Shown one piece after another: positions 32,829 through 44,873 of a stretch of DNA of 64,000 nt (the stretch's first letter is position 1; each line of letters begins with the position of its first letter). The translations under genes and the position numbers were made by a program. The stretch comes from Struthio camelus (lineage: Eukaryota; Chordata; Aves; Struthioniformes; Struthionidae): positions 8,456,214 through 8,520,213 of the forward strand of contig NC_090964.1 of the NCBI RefSeq assembly GCF_040807025.1, read 5' to 3'. Under the pieces are notes generated by a model that saw nothing but the letters and a program-made list of their open reading frames with translations, ran no database searches and was not told the DNA's origin.

Positions 32829-35277
32829 CTACCTAATATTTGGTTTTACTTCCTTTTCATCTGCTTCATCCTCACTGTCGTCAACCTGCTGAATGACCAA
32901 GTCGGTTGACCCATCCTCCACAATCTCCACATCAGATCTGTTGTCTTCCCCATAGTGCCACCTGGAATCCTTATCCCCTTCTTGTGGAAATTCAAGGGGT
33001 GCTTCAGCCTCCAAGTCAATGCGAATACTGTCTATGCCAGCTTCAGCCAAACACTCATTACAGAGTCTGTAACGTCTTGTCCCCTCTTGGACCACTTGTC
33101 CTGTTAGCTCAGTCACGTGGCGTTTACACTTTCTGCAGATAGGCTTACAAGCCTGATGAATCTGGGAAAATTGAAATGAATAAATTTGATATTTTATCCA
33201 CAGGGAAAAAGTGTTTTTTAAGATAACAAAAAGTGAGGCTAGAGTTGTGTCAAATGGTAGTGTTACCTCATTTTGACAGACGATCATCCAAATGTTAAAA
33301 ACGCAGCAAACACAGGCTCTATAATTGTCAACTTAGGCTCTATTACAGGACTCAGAGCGCAGTACCTTTCTGAGCCATCAATTAACAAAGAATTTTCATA
33401 TGAATTATGCTTCACATCATTGGTTTAAACAAAACTGGATTAATTTTGTATTACCTCTTAAGGTAGCCAGTATATCAACCAGATCTAGAATAACTGTAAA
33501 CGTATCAGGAGAAAATGCCTGGAAAGTAGCTGTTGTTGGCTGACTAGTCTCCTTTAATTGTACTAACACAGTTAGATTTACACATTAAACAAATCATGCA
33601 GTTACTAAAAATACATACTGTTCGAAAATGGCTACTTAGGTGATCTAGCCTGCTAAATCTTTTTCCACATGCCTCACAAGGGTAAGGGCGCTCTCCTGTA
33701 TGACAGCGAAGGTGACGCTTTAAGTCTGCTTTTCTTTTCACCACATGTGTACAGAATGGGCACTTGAACCTCATCCTGGGCAGATCATCTGTGAGAAAAT
33801 AATTTAAGACAAACTTTATAAGTCATAACAAGTCTAGTCATGTAATATTCTAGGAAAAGGTTATTCTAGTTATGAAAAGCAACACGAGCAAAATGGCAAG
33901 CCATTTTTATTTTTAAAAAATATTATTATAGGTCTTTTCAAATACAAAGATCTTGTATTTTCCTGTTAATTACACAGGAGCGCAATAAAAAAAATGGAGC
34001 GGTCCATTAGCTATTTTAAAATGGATTTTAAAAATCCAAAAAAACTAATGACTTATATTTGCAGGATCAAGCTGTGGAGACGCTAAAGGTTATGCATTCT
34101 GAAAGGCTAGTTTTAATAAACTAATACAGCTATCAAGACAAATTTAAGACAGACATTTCTGTCATTCATAATTATTAAAAAATAAGAGTTAAACTTTCCA
34201 AAGTTACATTTCTGGGCAATACAGACCAACTTTTGTCAATATACACTTTCTTAGCAATGTATATTTTCTTACTGACAGAACAGACGATTAACAGATGATT
34301 ATGTACTTATACTTAGAGCATTAAAACCAACTCTTACCTTCAGCCCAGCTTCCCATGACACCTAGAATCGAGGGCATGCTCGTATACTGCTCGTCTGCTT
34401 TTGAAGACTTGGATTTGCCAGAAGAACGAGGTGATTCATGCTCTTGCTGTGATACAGCTAAACTCCTTGGTATCACATCAGACCCTTGACCGTACTGGTA
34501 TCCCACGTGAGGAGATTCAACTTCTGTTTCAATCTGAACTTGCTCCTCAGATTGAGTAACGTGGCCAGCAGGCTCAGAAGCCCTGTCCTCAAGTTTGCTT
34601 GATTTATAGTGAGGAATGTCAGAAGATTGCTGCAGTCCTAGGTGCCTGGTTTTTTTAATGGAATCCTGCCTTTGGTCATGCTTGGACAGCTGTTGCTGTG
34701 CATTTCTTTGAGAAGTTGGATAGTAGTTGAAATTGCTCCAAGCACTTCCACCCATCATACATGTCCCTTGATCCGGATTTAAGTGAGAATGTGGGGGGCT
34801 GCTTTCTGCCCTCCAGCCAGCACCATATAAGCAGGAGCGGTCCACGCCATTTGAATTTACATCTTTGTCCGAAAGACTGAAGTAGCGGTCCTTTTCCTTC
34901 TCACTGATGTCCAGAGATGACTTAATGAATGTCTTACACACGCTGATAACATCGGTCATCTGAAGATAGCTAGCCGCTGACATGACTTCAATGACGTTCT
35001 GACCAGTAAGGGACAGTTTGCCTGAATACACAAAATCTAGAATAACTGTAAACGTATCAGGAGAAAATGCCTGGAAAGTAGCTGTTGTTGGCTGACTAGT
35101 CTCCTTTGAACTCTGTGAAAGGAGCATTTTGAAATAGCCACTGCTGGCAAACAGCACATTTCGATGTGCTTTGAAGACCTTTCCCTCAACCAAGATATTG
35201 CAGTCACAGAATAAGTCCTGCCTGCGCTGCTCATTTAGTTGTTGCAGGAGGTGAAACTGGTGGGAAGAAATCTCCAT
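32829..35277 (-). CDS. ZBTB8A: ZBTB8A, BTB/zinc-finger transcription regulator
   Basis: Coding exons are 35277-34338, 33788-33619 and 33161-32829, in phase, totalling 1443 nt and 480 residues. The BTB domain spans about residues 20-125 and contains [18 protein letters not shown], which matches remembered human ZBTB8A more closely than the copy at 21.4-24.4 kb does. So does [14 protein letters not shown] just after it. Two C2H2 fingers lie at 323-343 ([11 protein letters not shown]...) and 351-372 ([13 protein letters not shown]...), followed by CRKC...CNEC and an acidic tail ending VKPNIR. The exon start is supported by an acceptor at 35306-35307. The linker before the fingers ends [11 protein letters not shown], shared with the paralogue and not recalled from the main human isoform, which is shorter (441 residues from memory). 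A noncoding first exon lies at 36533 and upstream. It is a predicted nuclear repressor, and its targets cannot be read from sequence. Confidence 0.95.
33483..33555 (-). pseudogene. Copied 73-bp fragment of the ZBTB8A BTB exon, lying in its own last intron
   Basis: These 73 bases are identical to 35035-35107 inside the BTB coding exon and have the same orientation. They encode the [11 protein letters not shown]...TVILD piece of the BTB domain. The fragment lies 63 bases past the zinc-finger exon and within the intron that separates it from the last exon. Flanking bases do not match the exon. The minus-strand reading continues open to a donor-like AG/GTAATA near 33454, but no convincing acceptor precedes it, so it is treated as an inert copy and not as an exon. 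Confidence 0.85.
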
Positions 35278-35758
35278 TCCAGAAAAGGTGAAATGAAGTG
35301 TTGCTCTAAAATAAAAACATAATTAAAGTCTTGAGTTCAGCATCCTACAACTCAGCCAAAGATACTGCACCAGTTTTACAGATATCTTTTAAAATAATCC
35401 TTCTTAAAATATATGTTTTTAAATAACAATATGCATAACCATACATTCTATTTTGAAAAGAAAAGACTGCAAAAATAGAAAAAGCCACATAAACCCATAC
35501 ACGTTATTTGGCAGAGATGCGTGTGCTACAGCTAGGAGCATCTACTTCCTAAGGATGTGTGCAACTCGCTGGAAGCTGTACAACCTTCAGACAGTCAGCA
35601 ACAAGACGACGAGCCCTTCAGCAGTTGCGAGTGTCTCGGTTGAAGAGTGTGTCCATGCCTTGAGTTGACGTTATCACATCGCCCTGGTCCGGCTGGGCTC
35701 ATATCCTCGCCTCCGAAGGGACCAGAAATGGGTAGTCAGCGGCGGAGCCCTCAGCAGC

Positions 35759-36864
35759 CGCAGCCCTCCCGGCCCGGGCTCCCCCAGCATTGGTAGCGGT
35801 CGCCGTCACTCACCCGCCCGCCCGGCCGAATTGGTCGCTCGACCCTCGGGAGCCCGGGACGCCCGGCGGCGCAAGGCCCGCCCGCCAAGGCGCCTCGGCA
35901 CCGCCTGGCTGCGCGGGCTGCCGCCCCCGGTCCTGCTGCCGCCGCCGCCGCTTGCCGCGGGGAGCGCAGCGTCAGCGCCCGCCAGGGCTCCGGGCGGCTG
36001 CGCGCGCCCACCGGGACACCGCGCCAGGCGCGCCGGGGCCGCAGCCGGAGCGACCGCGGAGCCGCTCGCGTTGCCGGAGCCGCGGTTCCCGCTCCCCCGG
36101 CCCCGCGGGGGCTCCGCCGCGCGGCGGCAGCCCGGCGCCTGGCGCCCGGCGTGGCCCCAGCAGCTCCTGCCGCCGCTGCCCGCCGCCTCCGCCGCGCCGG
36201 CAGCGCCCTGCCCGCCCCCTGCCGCGGCCCCTCTCGCCCCACACCCGCTGCCCAGCTCCCGCTCCCGCGCAGCCCTTTGTTGCCGTGCCTGGCTCCTCGC
36301 AGCCGCGCCCGGGGCTGCAAATGGCGCCCGCTTAGGTCTCTCCCAGCGCTGTGCAGCCCGGGTAACGAGCGGCTCCGAGCGGCGGCGGGGAGCGCGCCGG
36401 CCGCCCAGCGGGGACTGCGGAGCCGAGGGACGTCCCTCGCCGCCCCTCGCAGCAGGCTCGCTCTGGGGCCCTTTCCGCCCCCAAATCCCAACGCCCTGTC
36501 TGGCCTGCCGGCGTGCGAGAGCCGCCACTTACCGGCTGGGTTCTGCGGGTGGCTGCTGCCGCCGCCGCTGCCGCTTCGCCGAGAGGAGCAGGCGGTGGAT
36601 GCGGGATCCCCGGCCCCCGCGTCGGGGCTCTTTGCGGTTTAAGGCAATGTGTTGGTCCCGCAGCCCCAAACCCTGGAAGCCCGAACGTGAGAGAAACAAA
36701 AGGTATTTGCTGACGTGGGCGTTGGACAGAGACGCCCGAGGGCTGGGGACACAATTAAAGGGGCAACGCACCGATTGCAGGCACAGCCCAGCAGCTTCCT
36801 CTGCCTGATCGCCCTGCAGTCTGGGCTGCTTCCCTCCTCTCACACCCACATGCTACCCAAGAGG
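35759..36864 (-). promoter_or_regulatory. ZBTB8A: CpG-island promoter and noncoding first exon of ZBTB8A (copy B of a duplicated block)
   Basis: The partner of the block at 24799-25704. On the minus strand a noncoding exon ends at 36533 before the donor GTAAGT. A second donor GTGAGT lies near 35810. Compared with copy A this block has about 185 extra bp after 35899 and an unrelated segment at about 36451-36526. The rest is nearly identical. The distance from the block to the BTB exon is similar in both genes (about 400 bp in A, 454 bp in B), so the two islands hold equivalent positions. The CpG-rich sequence allows several long but meaningless open frames. Confidence 0.8.
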
Positions 36865-37249
36865 GGATGTGATGCCCTAGATGTTTCCTTCTCACACCTT
36901 TATCTATAGCAGGGGCCTTGATGACCCAAATCCTTCCTTCATATGCCTGCGGCTTCCTCAAGAGGAGATGTAGTGTTCCTCTGTTTTTGCATGTCTCCGT
37001 TATCTTCTGAAGAAACCATAATATCTGAAATCCTTCCACCCAAGCCTCTCACCTTGTCTCACTTGAAGTTTGGAATCTTTCTCTTTCCTGTTCTTACCAC
37101 CAGGGTATTTTCTGTGCTCTGACACCCCAGATATTTCTCATAAATACTTCTTCTCCCATGGGAGCCGTTCTGCCTTAACCATATCCTTTGTGTCCTTTTT
37201 AGCCCTCCCTTCCATAAACTTAAGACATTCCATCTTGAAACAATTTAAG

Positions 37250-37279
37250 TTCCTTTTCCCCACTGTGGGGAAAAGGGAA
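37250..37279. repeat. Inverted repeat with 13-bp arms
   Basis: TTCCTTTTCCCCA, a three-base loop, then TGGGGAAAAGGGAA, which is complementary apart from one bulged G. Confidence 0.7.
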
Positions 37280-37439
37280 AGTTATCTACAGACTCTTTCC
37301 TCTCATAGTCAAAAACATTCTCTCAGGATATCCTATAAATTTAGTCATACCCAATTTATATCCATATATGTTGTAACAATATTTATTGTCAACTTAATTC
37401 ACCCTTTTTAATAACCTTCCCTCGTTTTGTGGATTCCAT

Positions 37440-38010
37440 CTCCTTTCAAACTTTAATATGCAGGCCGCATTCTTAAATCTTTCATAAGACCTGCCAGTTT
37501 AAATTAATCATTCTTGAACATAAAAGTGATCAGAGCTTGAACAGTATTTGACATGACACTGTTCAGGGCCCTGGACAATGATATTAATTCTCCGACAACT
37601 GAAAACATTTGAATCTGCTGTATCCTACAGCTGACCAGCCTTTTCCAGCCATGTCACAATACTACTTCATAATCATCGTGTGATCAGTGGATACATCTCT
37701 CTAGTCTTCGGTTGTGTCCAGTAGCTTGTAATATGTATTCTTCTATCTAAAGTCATACTTTTTGCATTTTGTACTGTTAAATTTTCCACATTTCTGTCAG
37801 TGCAGTCCAAAAAGACTTTAATCTGTAAATTCCTGTAAATTCCATTTTGCGTGGTATTGACAATTCCTTAGAATTTGTATCATCTGCAAATGTCATAAGA
37901 TTGTATTGTACTTTTACATCAAAGTCTAAATAATGTATTAGCTGAACTGATTCCAAAGCTGGTCCAGGGGACCATTAGTAACTCTCTTCCTCCTCATCAC
38001 TCCCCTTTCA
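37440..38010 (-). mobile_element. Probable ancient CR1-type LINE fragment
   Basis: Scattered landmarks in the right order recall the antisense CR1 text: a 'first... TTTTTGCATTTTGTACTGTT' section, 'GTATCATCTGCAAATGTCAT' near 37878, and 'CTGGTCCAGGGGACCATTAG' near 37960. The match is from memory, and the copy is old and diverged, so the boundaries are approximate. Confidence 0.4.
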
Positions 38011-38104
38011 GGGTAACTCAGCATAACCCCAGTTCCCAACTTCTTCCAGTTCTTACATTATTCAGTGGTGCATACCTGCACGTTGAATACTCTGTACAGT
38101 CCAG

Positions 38105-38565
38105 GTGTCACTCATCTCAAAGAGGATACACAGGAGCCTGAAAAGGGAAAGAGAAATGATAAAAGGTCTGGAACAGCTTTGTGCAAATGTCTATGCTGTG
38201 TGGAATCTCCAAACCAGAAAAAAATTGAGGCAGATGAGGTAAGATGAAAGTCTATAAAATCACAAGTGGTTCCTCAGATAACTTGTAGTTAGACACTGGA
38301 ATTTCTTGCCACAGGCTGTTGTGGACACGAAAAGTTGGAGTGTTATGTGGGATACTGGACCAGCTCATGAGAGAGACCTGATATTTGCTCACAGAAATGT
38401 CCTGTATCTCAGGAAATCCCCGAGTCATAAACCTCCTACAGTTAAAAGTCAGGTAAAAGTATTGCTGTATGCTTGCCATATTCTTCCACAGAGCAACTGC
38501 TTTTGACTGCTATTGTAAACAGGATAGTGGGTTAGATGAGCTGGTACAGCTGTCCTTTGGTTAAT
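38105..38565 (+). mobile_element. Probable ancient CR1/L3-type LINE 3' fragment
   Basis: Landmarks in order are AAAAGGTCTGGAACAGCTTT near 38160, AGTCTATAAAATCACAAGTG near 38248, GACACTGGAATTTCTTGCCA near 38293, and GTGGGTTAGATGAGCTGGTA near 38528. They resemble the sense 3' region of old CR1/L3-like elements found across amniotes. The assignment is by memory and boundaries are approximate. Confidence 0.5.
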
Positions 38566-41500
38566 TCTCATACACTGCTATCCCTGAATTTACAGAACCA
38601 CTGGAAACTGGCTACTAGCTACTACTAACTTGCAATTAGCTGTGCTTATTCTTTCTAAATTGTGCTCAGTCCGGTGGAGTTTGTCAGTTCCACTGTCGGT
38701 TCCCTTTCCTCTCCCTCAGTCTCGGCAAAGCAAGCAGGATAGGTTTTACTTACATCTCAGATACTGTTGTGCCCTGTCCCAGTTCTTAGGCAATATTCTT
38801 ATCATTGCTGTCATACATATTAAAATCTTTTTAGAAAATAAGGCAAAATGTTCTCATGGTATTTGGTCTATGCTTTGTTAGTCTTAAACGTCATCCATCC
38901 TAGTTGTCAGATGGCTATGGGGCTGGCATTATCTAACTGATTTCTCCCAAAGAAGCAAAAGGAATTTGGACAAGAAAGGAAAGAGGCTGTAGCCATAAGC
39001 AAACAGACAGAAAAAGGAAAGACAGGACAAAACAATCTTTCACATTTTATTCATACTGCGTTCACTCATAACGCATACGATATTCCTTTCTGCAAGCCAC
39101 AGAAGACCTTATCATGTCATGCCTGAAAGTTGTGGACATGTCGTGTGTGCATTGGCCTCTTCTCATGCCAACTTTATAATTTTTCAGCCTTGGATGAAGT
39201 TTATTTGTATCCCAGTAAATACTACATACAAACTACTGTGAGATTTGTTTAGTATGTGCTTTGCTTTTCTCCAGTGTGCCTTTGCAGACATGTTGTATTT
39301 GCGTTTGCTTTAGTCTGTGGCAGCAGATGTTTCTTGTCAAGGCTGGAGAATACCAGAATCAAACACCATGTCTTTGGTCATGATTCCTTTCTGCACTGAA
39401 ATAAGTTGAATTTAGAGTGGCTCTCCTGGCATGTAACACATTTACCTGTAGTCCAAAGCAAGTCAATACAGGCAATGAGAGAAACCGCCACTGCAATGAA
39501 TTATATAAACAGGAGGAGCCAAGTTGGCTCCTCTGCGTCAGGAAAAAGTCCAGCTGTAAGAATGGTGAAGGAACCATCAAGTTTCTACCACTGCTGACTG
39601 TCTTTCAGGACAAATGAACGTCTTTGCAAATTGGCTGAACAACACTTTTTGACCTTAAGTAGTTCATAGTAATTTCCTTTAGATCTCTAAACAGTGAATT
39701 CACCTGATTTTAGACATGTTAGTTACAGAAATAAACAAATATGCACTTCTACCCCTTTTATTTGAAAGGAGTAAAAATGAGGAATATCTATTAAAAGCCC
39801 TCCTAATAGTCACAGTCTTCGATTCTGTTGTACAGCTACTGGTAAATCCTATTTAGAAAGTGTCTCTAAGTGCTGGTATTTCAGCAAGCAAATATTGTGA
39901 AAATTTGCTTGTTTCTGTAGGTAGCAGCACAAAGGGTAGCAATATGGCGTATCCCTATTATCTGCTTTTGAGTGGCCAGTTTGAATAACAAGATACCCTC
40001 TTACAGATGGCTTTATTCCAAGGGTAAATTTCTGTCAACATTTAAGTTGTGAGACATCTAGCAATGTCACTAAAGTCAGGAGTAAGTTAAATTTAGAGTC
40101 TGTCAATCCAGATAATCCTTCCATAAACAAAACTCCATCTTCAACAAATATATTTATTTTCAATTTTTAGGATATTAATGAGCAGTTAGCAAGTTTTCTT
40201 TGAACGTAGTCTTTTTTTCCTAGTCTTCTGTACATCTCACCGCTATGCAAATTGTTCTGCCAACGCAGATCACTGTCTCTTTGATACTTGCTGATTTCTA
40301 TGGAGATTTATGCACAAGCACAGAGGTTGACCACGCTAAACAGAGTTGAGTCCTTGGACCTTAAGTCTTTTCCATACTATCCACAAAAAAAGCATTGTAT
40401 GTGTTACAGGAACTTAGCAATGCTGTGTGAGAATACTAAGATTAAACTCTGTCAGAAACAAAAACCGGAACCTGTAGTAGTATACTTAAATTTATTATAA
40501 ATCTTTAAACAAGATTTTTTATTTGCAGTACTAGACTTTTATAGTGCTTGAATTCATTCCTCTAAAGTTTGATAGTGCCTGCAAATTCAACTAAGTAGCA
40601 CCTCTTTTTATGTAACAACCTACACATTTTTTCAAATCCATGCCCAAGATATTTCATCTGCTGAAAACTTCCTTCTGAAACAAACTATTTGTGGGCATAT
40701 GTTGTTCTATGTCACTTAGCTGAGGTTTCAGATAATTTGTACTCTCGCTTGTAAGAGCTGAGCATGGCAGTTTGTACCAATAGCAGTGGGAGCTGAAGGG
40801 TTCTCCATCTATTAGGATCAGACTAACAGAATTTAAAAAGTAGAAAAAATGCAGCAAGATCTAGAGTAGTTTCAATCAGAATTTCCACAGAGGTTGCAAG
40901 TGCTTTGCTCAGAGTACTTCAATAACCTTGCCCAGGCTCTACTGACTGCTGCTAGGAGCAGCCATGGAACTGACTATTGGTTTTCTCATCCATAGGGACT
41001 AACTTCATCCTGTTTTGCGCAATAATACGTCACAAACAATACACTGATTCTAGAGGTGTATTTAGTTACTTACTCTAGTGCTTTGTTTAGTATTTCTAAA
41101 TTTTTGAGTTACTCTTCCTGGCCAAGGAAGCTCCACTTGAAGATGAGATATTGCTTTGGGAGCCTATCCAATGGGAATAAACTTGGCAGCTATGCAAAGG
41201 ACATGCTTCTCACAGCAACGTGAGATTGTTTCAAATGAAAGATTGACAGTGTGCCTTTTAGGGAGCAACGTACAAACAAGACTTTAAAAAAATCACCTTC
41301 TTTGTTAATGCCAATATGAAAATTATTAACATAAATTTTGCATTGGCTTATTTAGGTTTTGGTAGCCAAGTATAATTAACAGTAGCACCAATTAAAAGAT
41401 TTATTTCCCTTAAAAATATCATTTCTGAGAAATCATAATTTCAGTTATGGTATGTTTTCTGTCTTTAAATATATTGTGATACTTCATGCCAAAGAAAATT

Positions 41501-42219
41501 CAAGAGAGTACAACTGAAGTACTGTAGAGTCGAAAACTGGCATGCATTGATTCACAGGATTAGTTTGTTGGAGTTATAACGAATTTTTCTCAAATACGTG
41601 AATGAAGTAAAATGCATTTACCAGTTGTTTTTATTTTAAATTTATTTTTAAATTATGATAGCATAAGTAAAATTACAAACAGCCTTGGGCTAAAGCAACA
41701 CAATTCCTTTCCTCTTCTCGCCGTGGAAGAAACAGTCGCCAGTCTTTTCCACTGGATCAGAAATGTACCATGCTTGGGGAATTAATTAGTTGTGTTTTTT
41801 TTTTTTTCTGATGTAAAATTAATATAATGAGAGAGTCTGAACAACAGGAATTATAATCCACATTCTTGCAGAAATTAATGCTTTTAAAATAGTGCTATAC
41901 TGCTTGAAGGAAAAGTAATTCTCAGTGAACATTTTTTATTTGAAAACTTTTGAGAAAACTTGTGTCACACAAAAATACACTTCTGTAGTAGTTCGTAGGT
42001 GAGTTGTTCATCATTCCATCTCAGGATATTTTTCTGTATTATGGGGCCTGATGCCTTGAGGAACACAGAGTATGCAGAAGAACATAGCACAGTCGTCATG
42101 AAAGAGCTTTTTAAAAGTTAAGTAGACATGGTCTGGAGATAGGAGAACTATGAGCAAGACACCAGAAATGAGTTTAAGGATGAGGTTATTATTGTCATGT
42201 AAGACACTGCCAGCTGATA

Positions 42220-42541
42220 CTTGGCTTTTGGCTTTAGTTCTTTTGTCTTGGCATCATCTTCACTTTCATTAGCTTTCTGCATGACAAAGGCAGTATACTC
42301 ATACAGGATTTCTTTAGCTCTGCGGTCTTCACTAAGATCCCTAGCTAGCACCCTTGTTGTCTTCTAGTACGAACACGAATGTTTGTTCAGCCTCCAGGTC
42401 AGTAAAAATACTTTCTATACCAGGTTCATCCAGACACTCATTACAGAGTCTGTAACGCTTTGTCCCTTCTTGCTCTACCTGTCCTGTCAGGGTCATAGGA
42501 CACTTGCACTTTCTGTGTGTTGGCTTGTAAGCCTGGTGGAT
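42220..42541 (-). pseudogene. Decayed ZBTB8A-type last exon (relic of a third copy)
   Basis: On the minus strand a preserved acceptor (TTTTCACAG) is followed by [26 protein letters not shown] and TDLEAEQ. These match ZBTB8A's last exon ([33 protein letters not shown]). The similarity then continues in another frame as SEDRRAKEILYEY and ANESEDDAKTKELKPK, aligning with the acidic tail. There is therefore one frameshift near 42345, plus loss of the first cysteine of the CxxC pair (CRKC becomes HRKC) and an in-frame deletion after it. No matching BTB or finger exon was found to the right. It is best read as a tandem duplicate that has lost its other exons. Confidence 0.8.
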
Positions 42542-44853
42542 CTGTGAAAATTTAAGTAAAAAATATTTGCAATACAAGAGCACATAAGTGACTTTTTATT
42601 GTGCGAAACGTCACAGCTCTGTGATTTATCAGAATCAGTGTCATTTCAGGATGAAAAGGAAATTATTGTATCTTGTCCTAATCTGTTAAATATCGGGAAG
42701 AATCTTCTAAGTGCCAGTATGCCAAACCTTAGTTGAGTAGGCTACGTTCTAAGCATTATGTTTACCACCTGTGAAAAAGTACAGAGTTTGACAAAACTAT
42801 AGAAATGGTTCTATGAATTTATCCACACATCCTTGCTGAATCCAGGTCTCTTCCCCTTCCCCTAAAATAACCCCGCCAAATCTGTGCTAAGGTACATCCC
42901 TAGATAAAAAAAAATTACTACCAAGATGTCTAACTCCAGTATCTTCCCTTTCTGTGAGAAATGGAAAAAAGGGCACTTATTGTTAGATTAATATTTAATG
43001 TTTTCTGTTCTTTAACTATAAAAGAACAAGACTACATACAATGATATAAACATATATAGTACATGTACAATTTAACGTACAATAAAGACAAATTCAGTAA
43101 TGCACCACTGTAGAAAAAAAACTTACAAAAAGCACTTAAAAGATTGGATCCCTACCCCTTAAAAGGGTAAATTGCCTATATGATGGTGATGCACATTAAT
43201 TCTCAACTTTGGTTTTATTTATTCTTTTCTCTCTTCCACCTGAATACATACACACACAGACATCCCAACATCAGGACGGATATACTTGTAAATCAGGCAG
43301 CTCCAGATAAAACATCAGTGCAACTTCTGTATTACTTACTGATTGGTGGAAACTGTCCAGCTATTCAATCTGGAAAAGTCTGCTGGGTTAGCACTTGCTA
43401 CATGGAGTGTACTCTGAATTGTCTAAATACTGCAAAGTTATCTTTTGTAAAATACTAAAAAGATCCCAGATTTAGAACTTTACATGATCTTTTTCCCACA
43501 CAGAATTATTGGTCCTAAATTCTTATGGAATCAAGAGCATAAAAAATTGGTTGTCAGTCCCTTCTTTCACTCCCTAGCACTTCTCTTTCTCACCAAAATA
43601 ATGTTACTATTGGATACTATGGGTTTTTTTTGTTTTTTAGTGCCCTTATTTTGCATGTACTGGGATACTTAAAGTCATATTTCTCCTACATTTACAAGTT
43701 TGCTAAACAAAGAGTTAAAACTGAAAAATATAAAAGAAGATAGACCTTTAAAGAAAGCAGGGATAACTGAATTTCACATGCATCAGATTCAGATGGTACA
43801 AAAGAAAACGTTATTTGTACCAGTTAGTATTTTAGGACAATATACTTTTGATCAGACTAACCAACTGCCTGGAGACACTGCATTAACAAAATGAATAATG
43901 AAAATGAAAAACGCCCTTTACTGTAAACATACAGAATCTTGTTTATAAAATACAGTGCTATTACTGTACTGGCTTTCACATGGACAGATCCTGGAATGGG
44001 TGTTGAGATTTATGAAGGCCCTTGAATCTAGCCATAAATCCATCTGTATGACATCTAAAATAAGAATGCTCTAAAATCAGGGGGTCTCTCCAAACTCAGA
44101 GTATTAACTATTGTTTAGTTTAGTGAGTATTCTCGTTTTTAGTTTAATACAGGTGGACAGAAGAATCCTCCAATTCTCCCGATACTGAGGTATTCAAAAA
44201 TTTTCATAATTAGAAATAGCTGTCACATTATCTATCTACCAATAAAAGATGTCTTTCTAGTATTAAAAAAATACAAACAATTATAACAATAAAACAATTA
44301 CAAAGCAAGCTTCTTAATTTCGTTTGAACAATACACACTGCTCTGGGTCAAAGCTCCCATATCTTAGTCATTAACAATTGAAAAATGACACAGAATTTGA
44401 AAAAGCAGTAGCACAGTCATTGGCTCTAAAATTAAATTAGCGTTCACGTAATTCCCCTCTAACCTGAAAAGAATACCAGCAGCTAAAAAGGAAGTGCAAC
44501 ACAAGCCTTGCCATTAAGTAATTTCTAAGTATCTTAAGTAATTTCTAAGATCTGGTTTGGTTTCTAATTCTGCAAAACTTTTAACGTATGCTTAAATTTT
44601 ACCCTAGTGACTAGTCTCATGATCAGTGGGATCAATCACGTGTGTCTAAGCCTTTACAAGACCGCAGACTGAGCTAGTTATGCTAAAAGCATGTAAGAAG
44701 TACAGAGTCATATATTTTCATAGATCATTTCAAATAAAATATTTTGCATCTTGATTGGCAGTGCAAAGTTTGAAGTCTGGCATATTGCCTTTGGAAATTT
44801 TGGGATGGCATTTAAAATTGCTGTGTACAGTACTTATTGTTCTGAGAGTTTTC

Positions 44854-44873
44854 ATTTATTTATTTATTTATTA
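44854..44873 (-). terminator. ZBTB8B: Cluster of tandem AATAAA signals
   Basis: The + strand reads ATTT repeated and the minus strand AATAAATAAATAAA, giving several overlapping poly(A) signals. They are candidate distal signals for ZBTB8B. On the + strand the same bases would look like an AU-rich element. Confidence 0.35.

Larger units (their letters stand above)
36865..42219. other. Spacer right of the ZBTB8A promoter, with old LINE fragments
   Basis: AT-rich DNA holding two probable ancient CR1-type fragments (37440-38010 and 38105-38565) and a near-perfect hairpin at 37250-37279. From about 38600 to 42200 I recognise neither genes nor repeat families. Short open frames on both strands look like chance. 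Confidence 0.45.

Noticed and set aside
43700-43894. A 64-codon + strand frame with a Lys-rich start, considered as a retroelement piece
   Set aside because: No reverse-transcriptase, gag or integrase motif, and no flanking repeats. It is too short to support any call.
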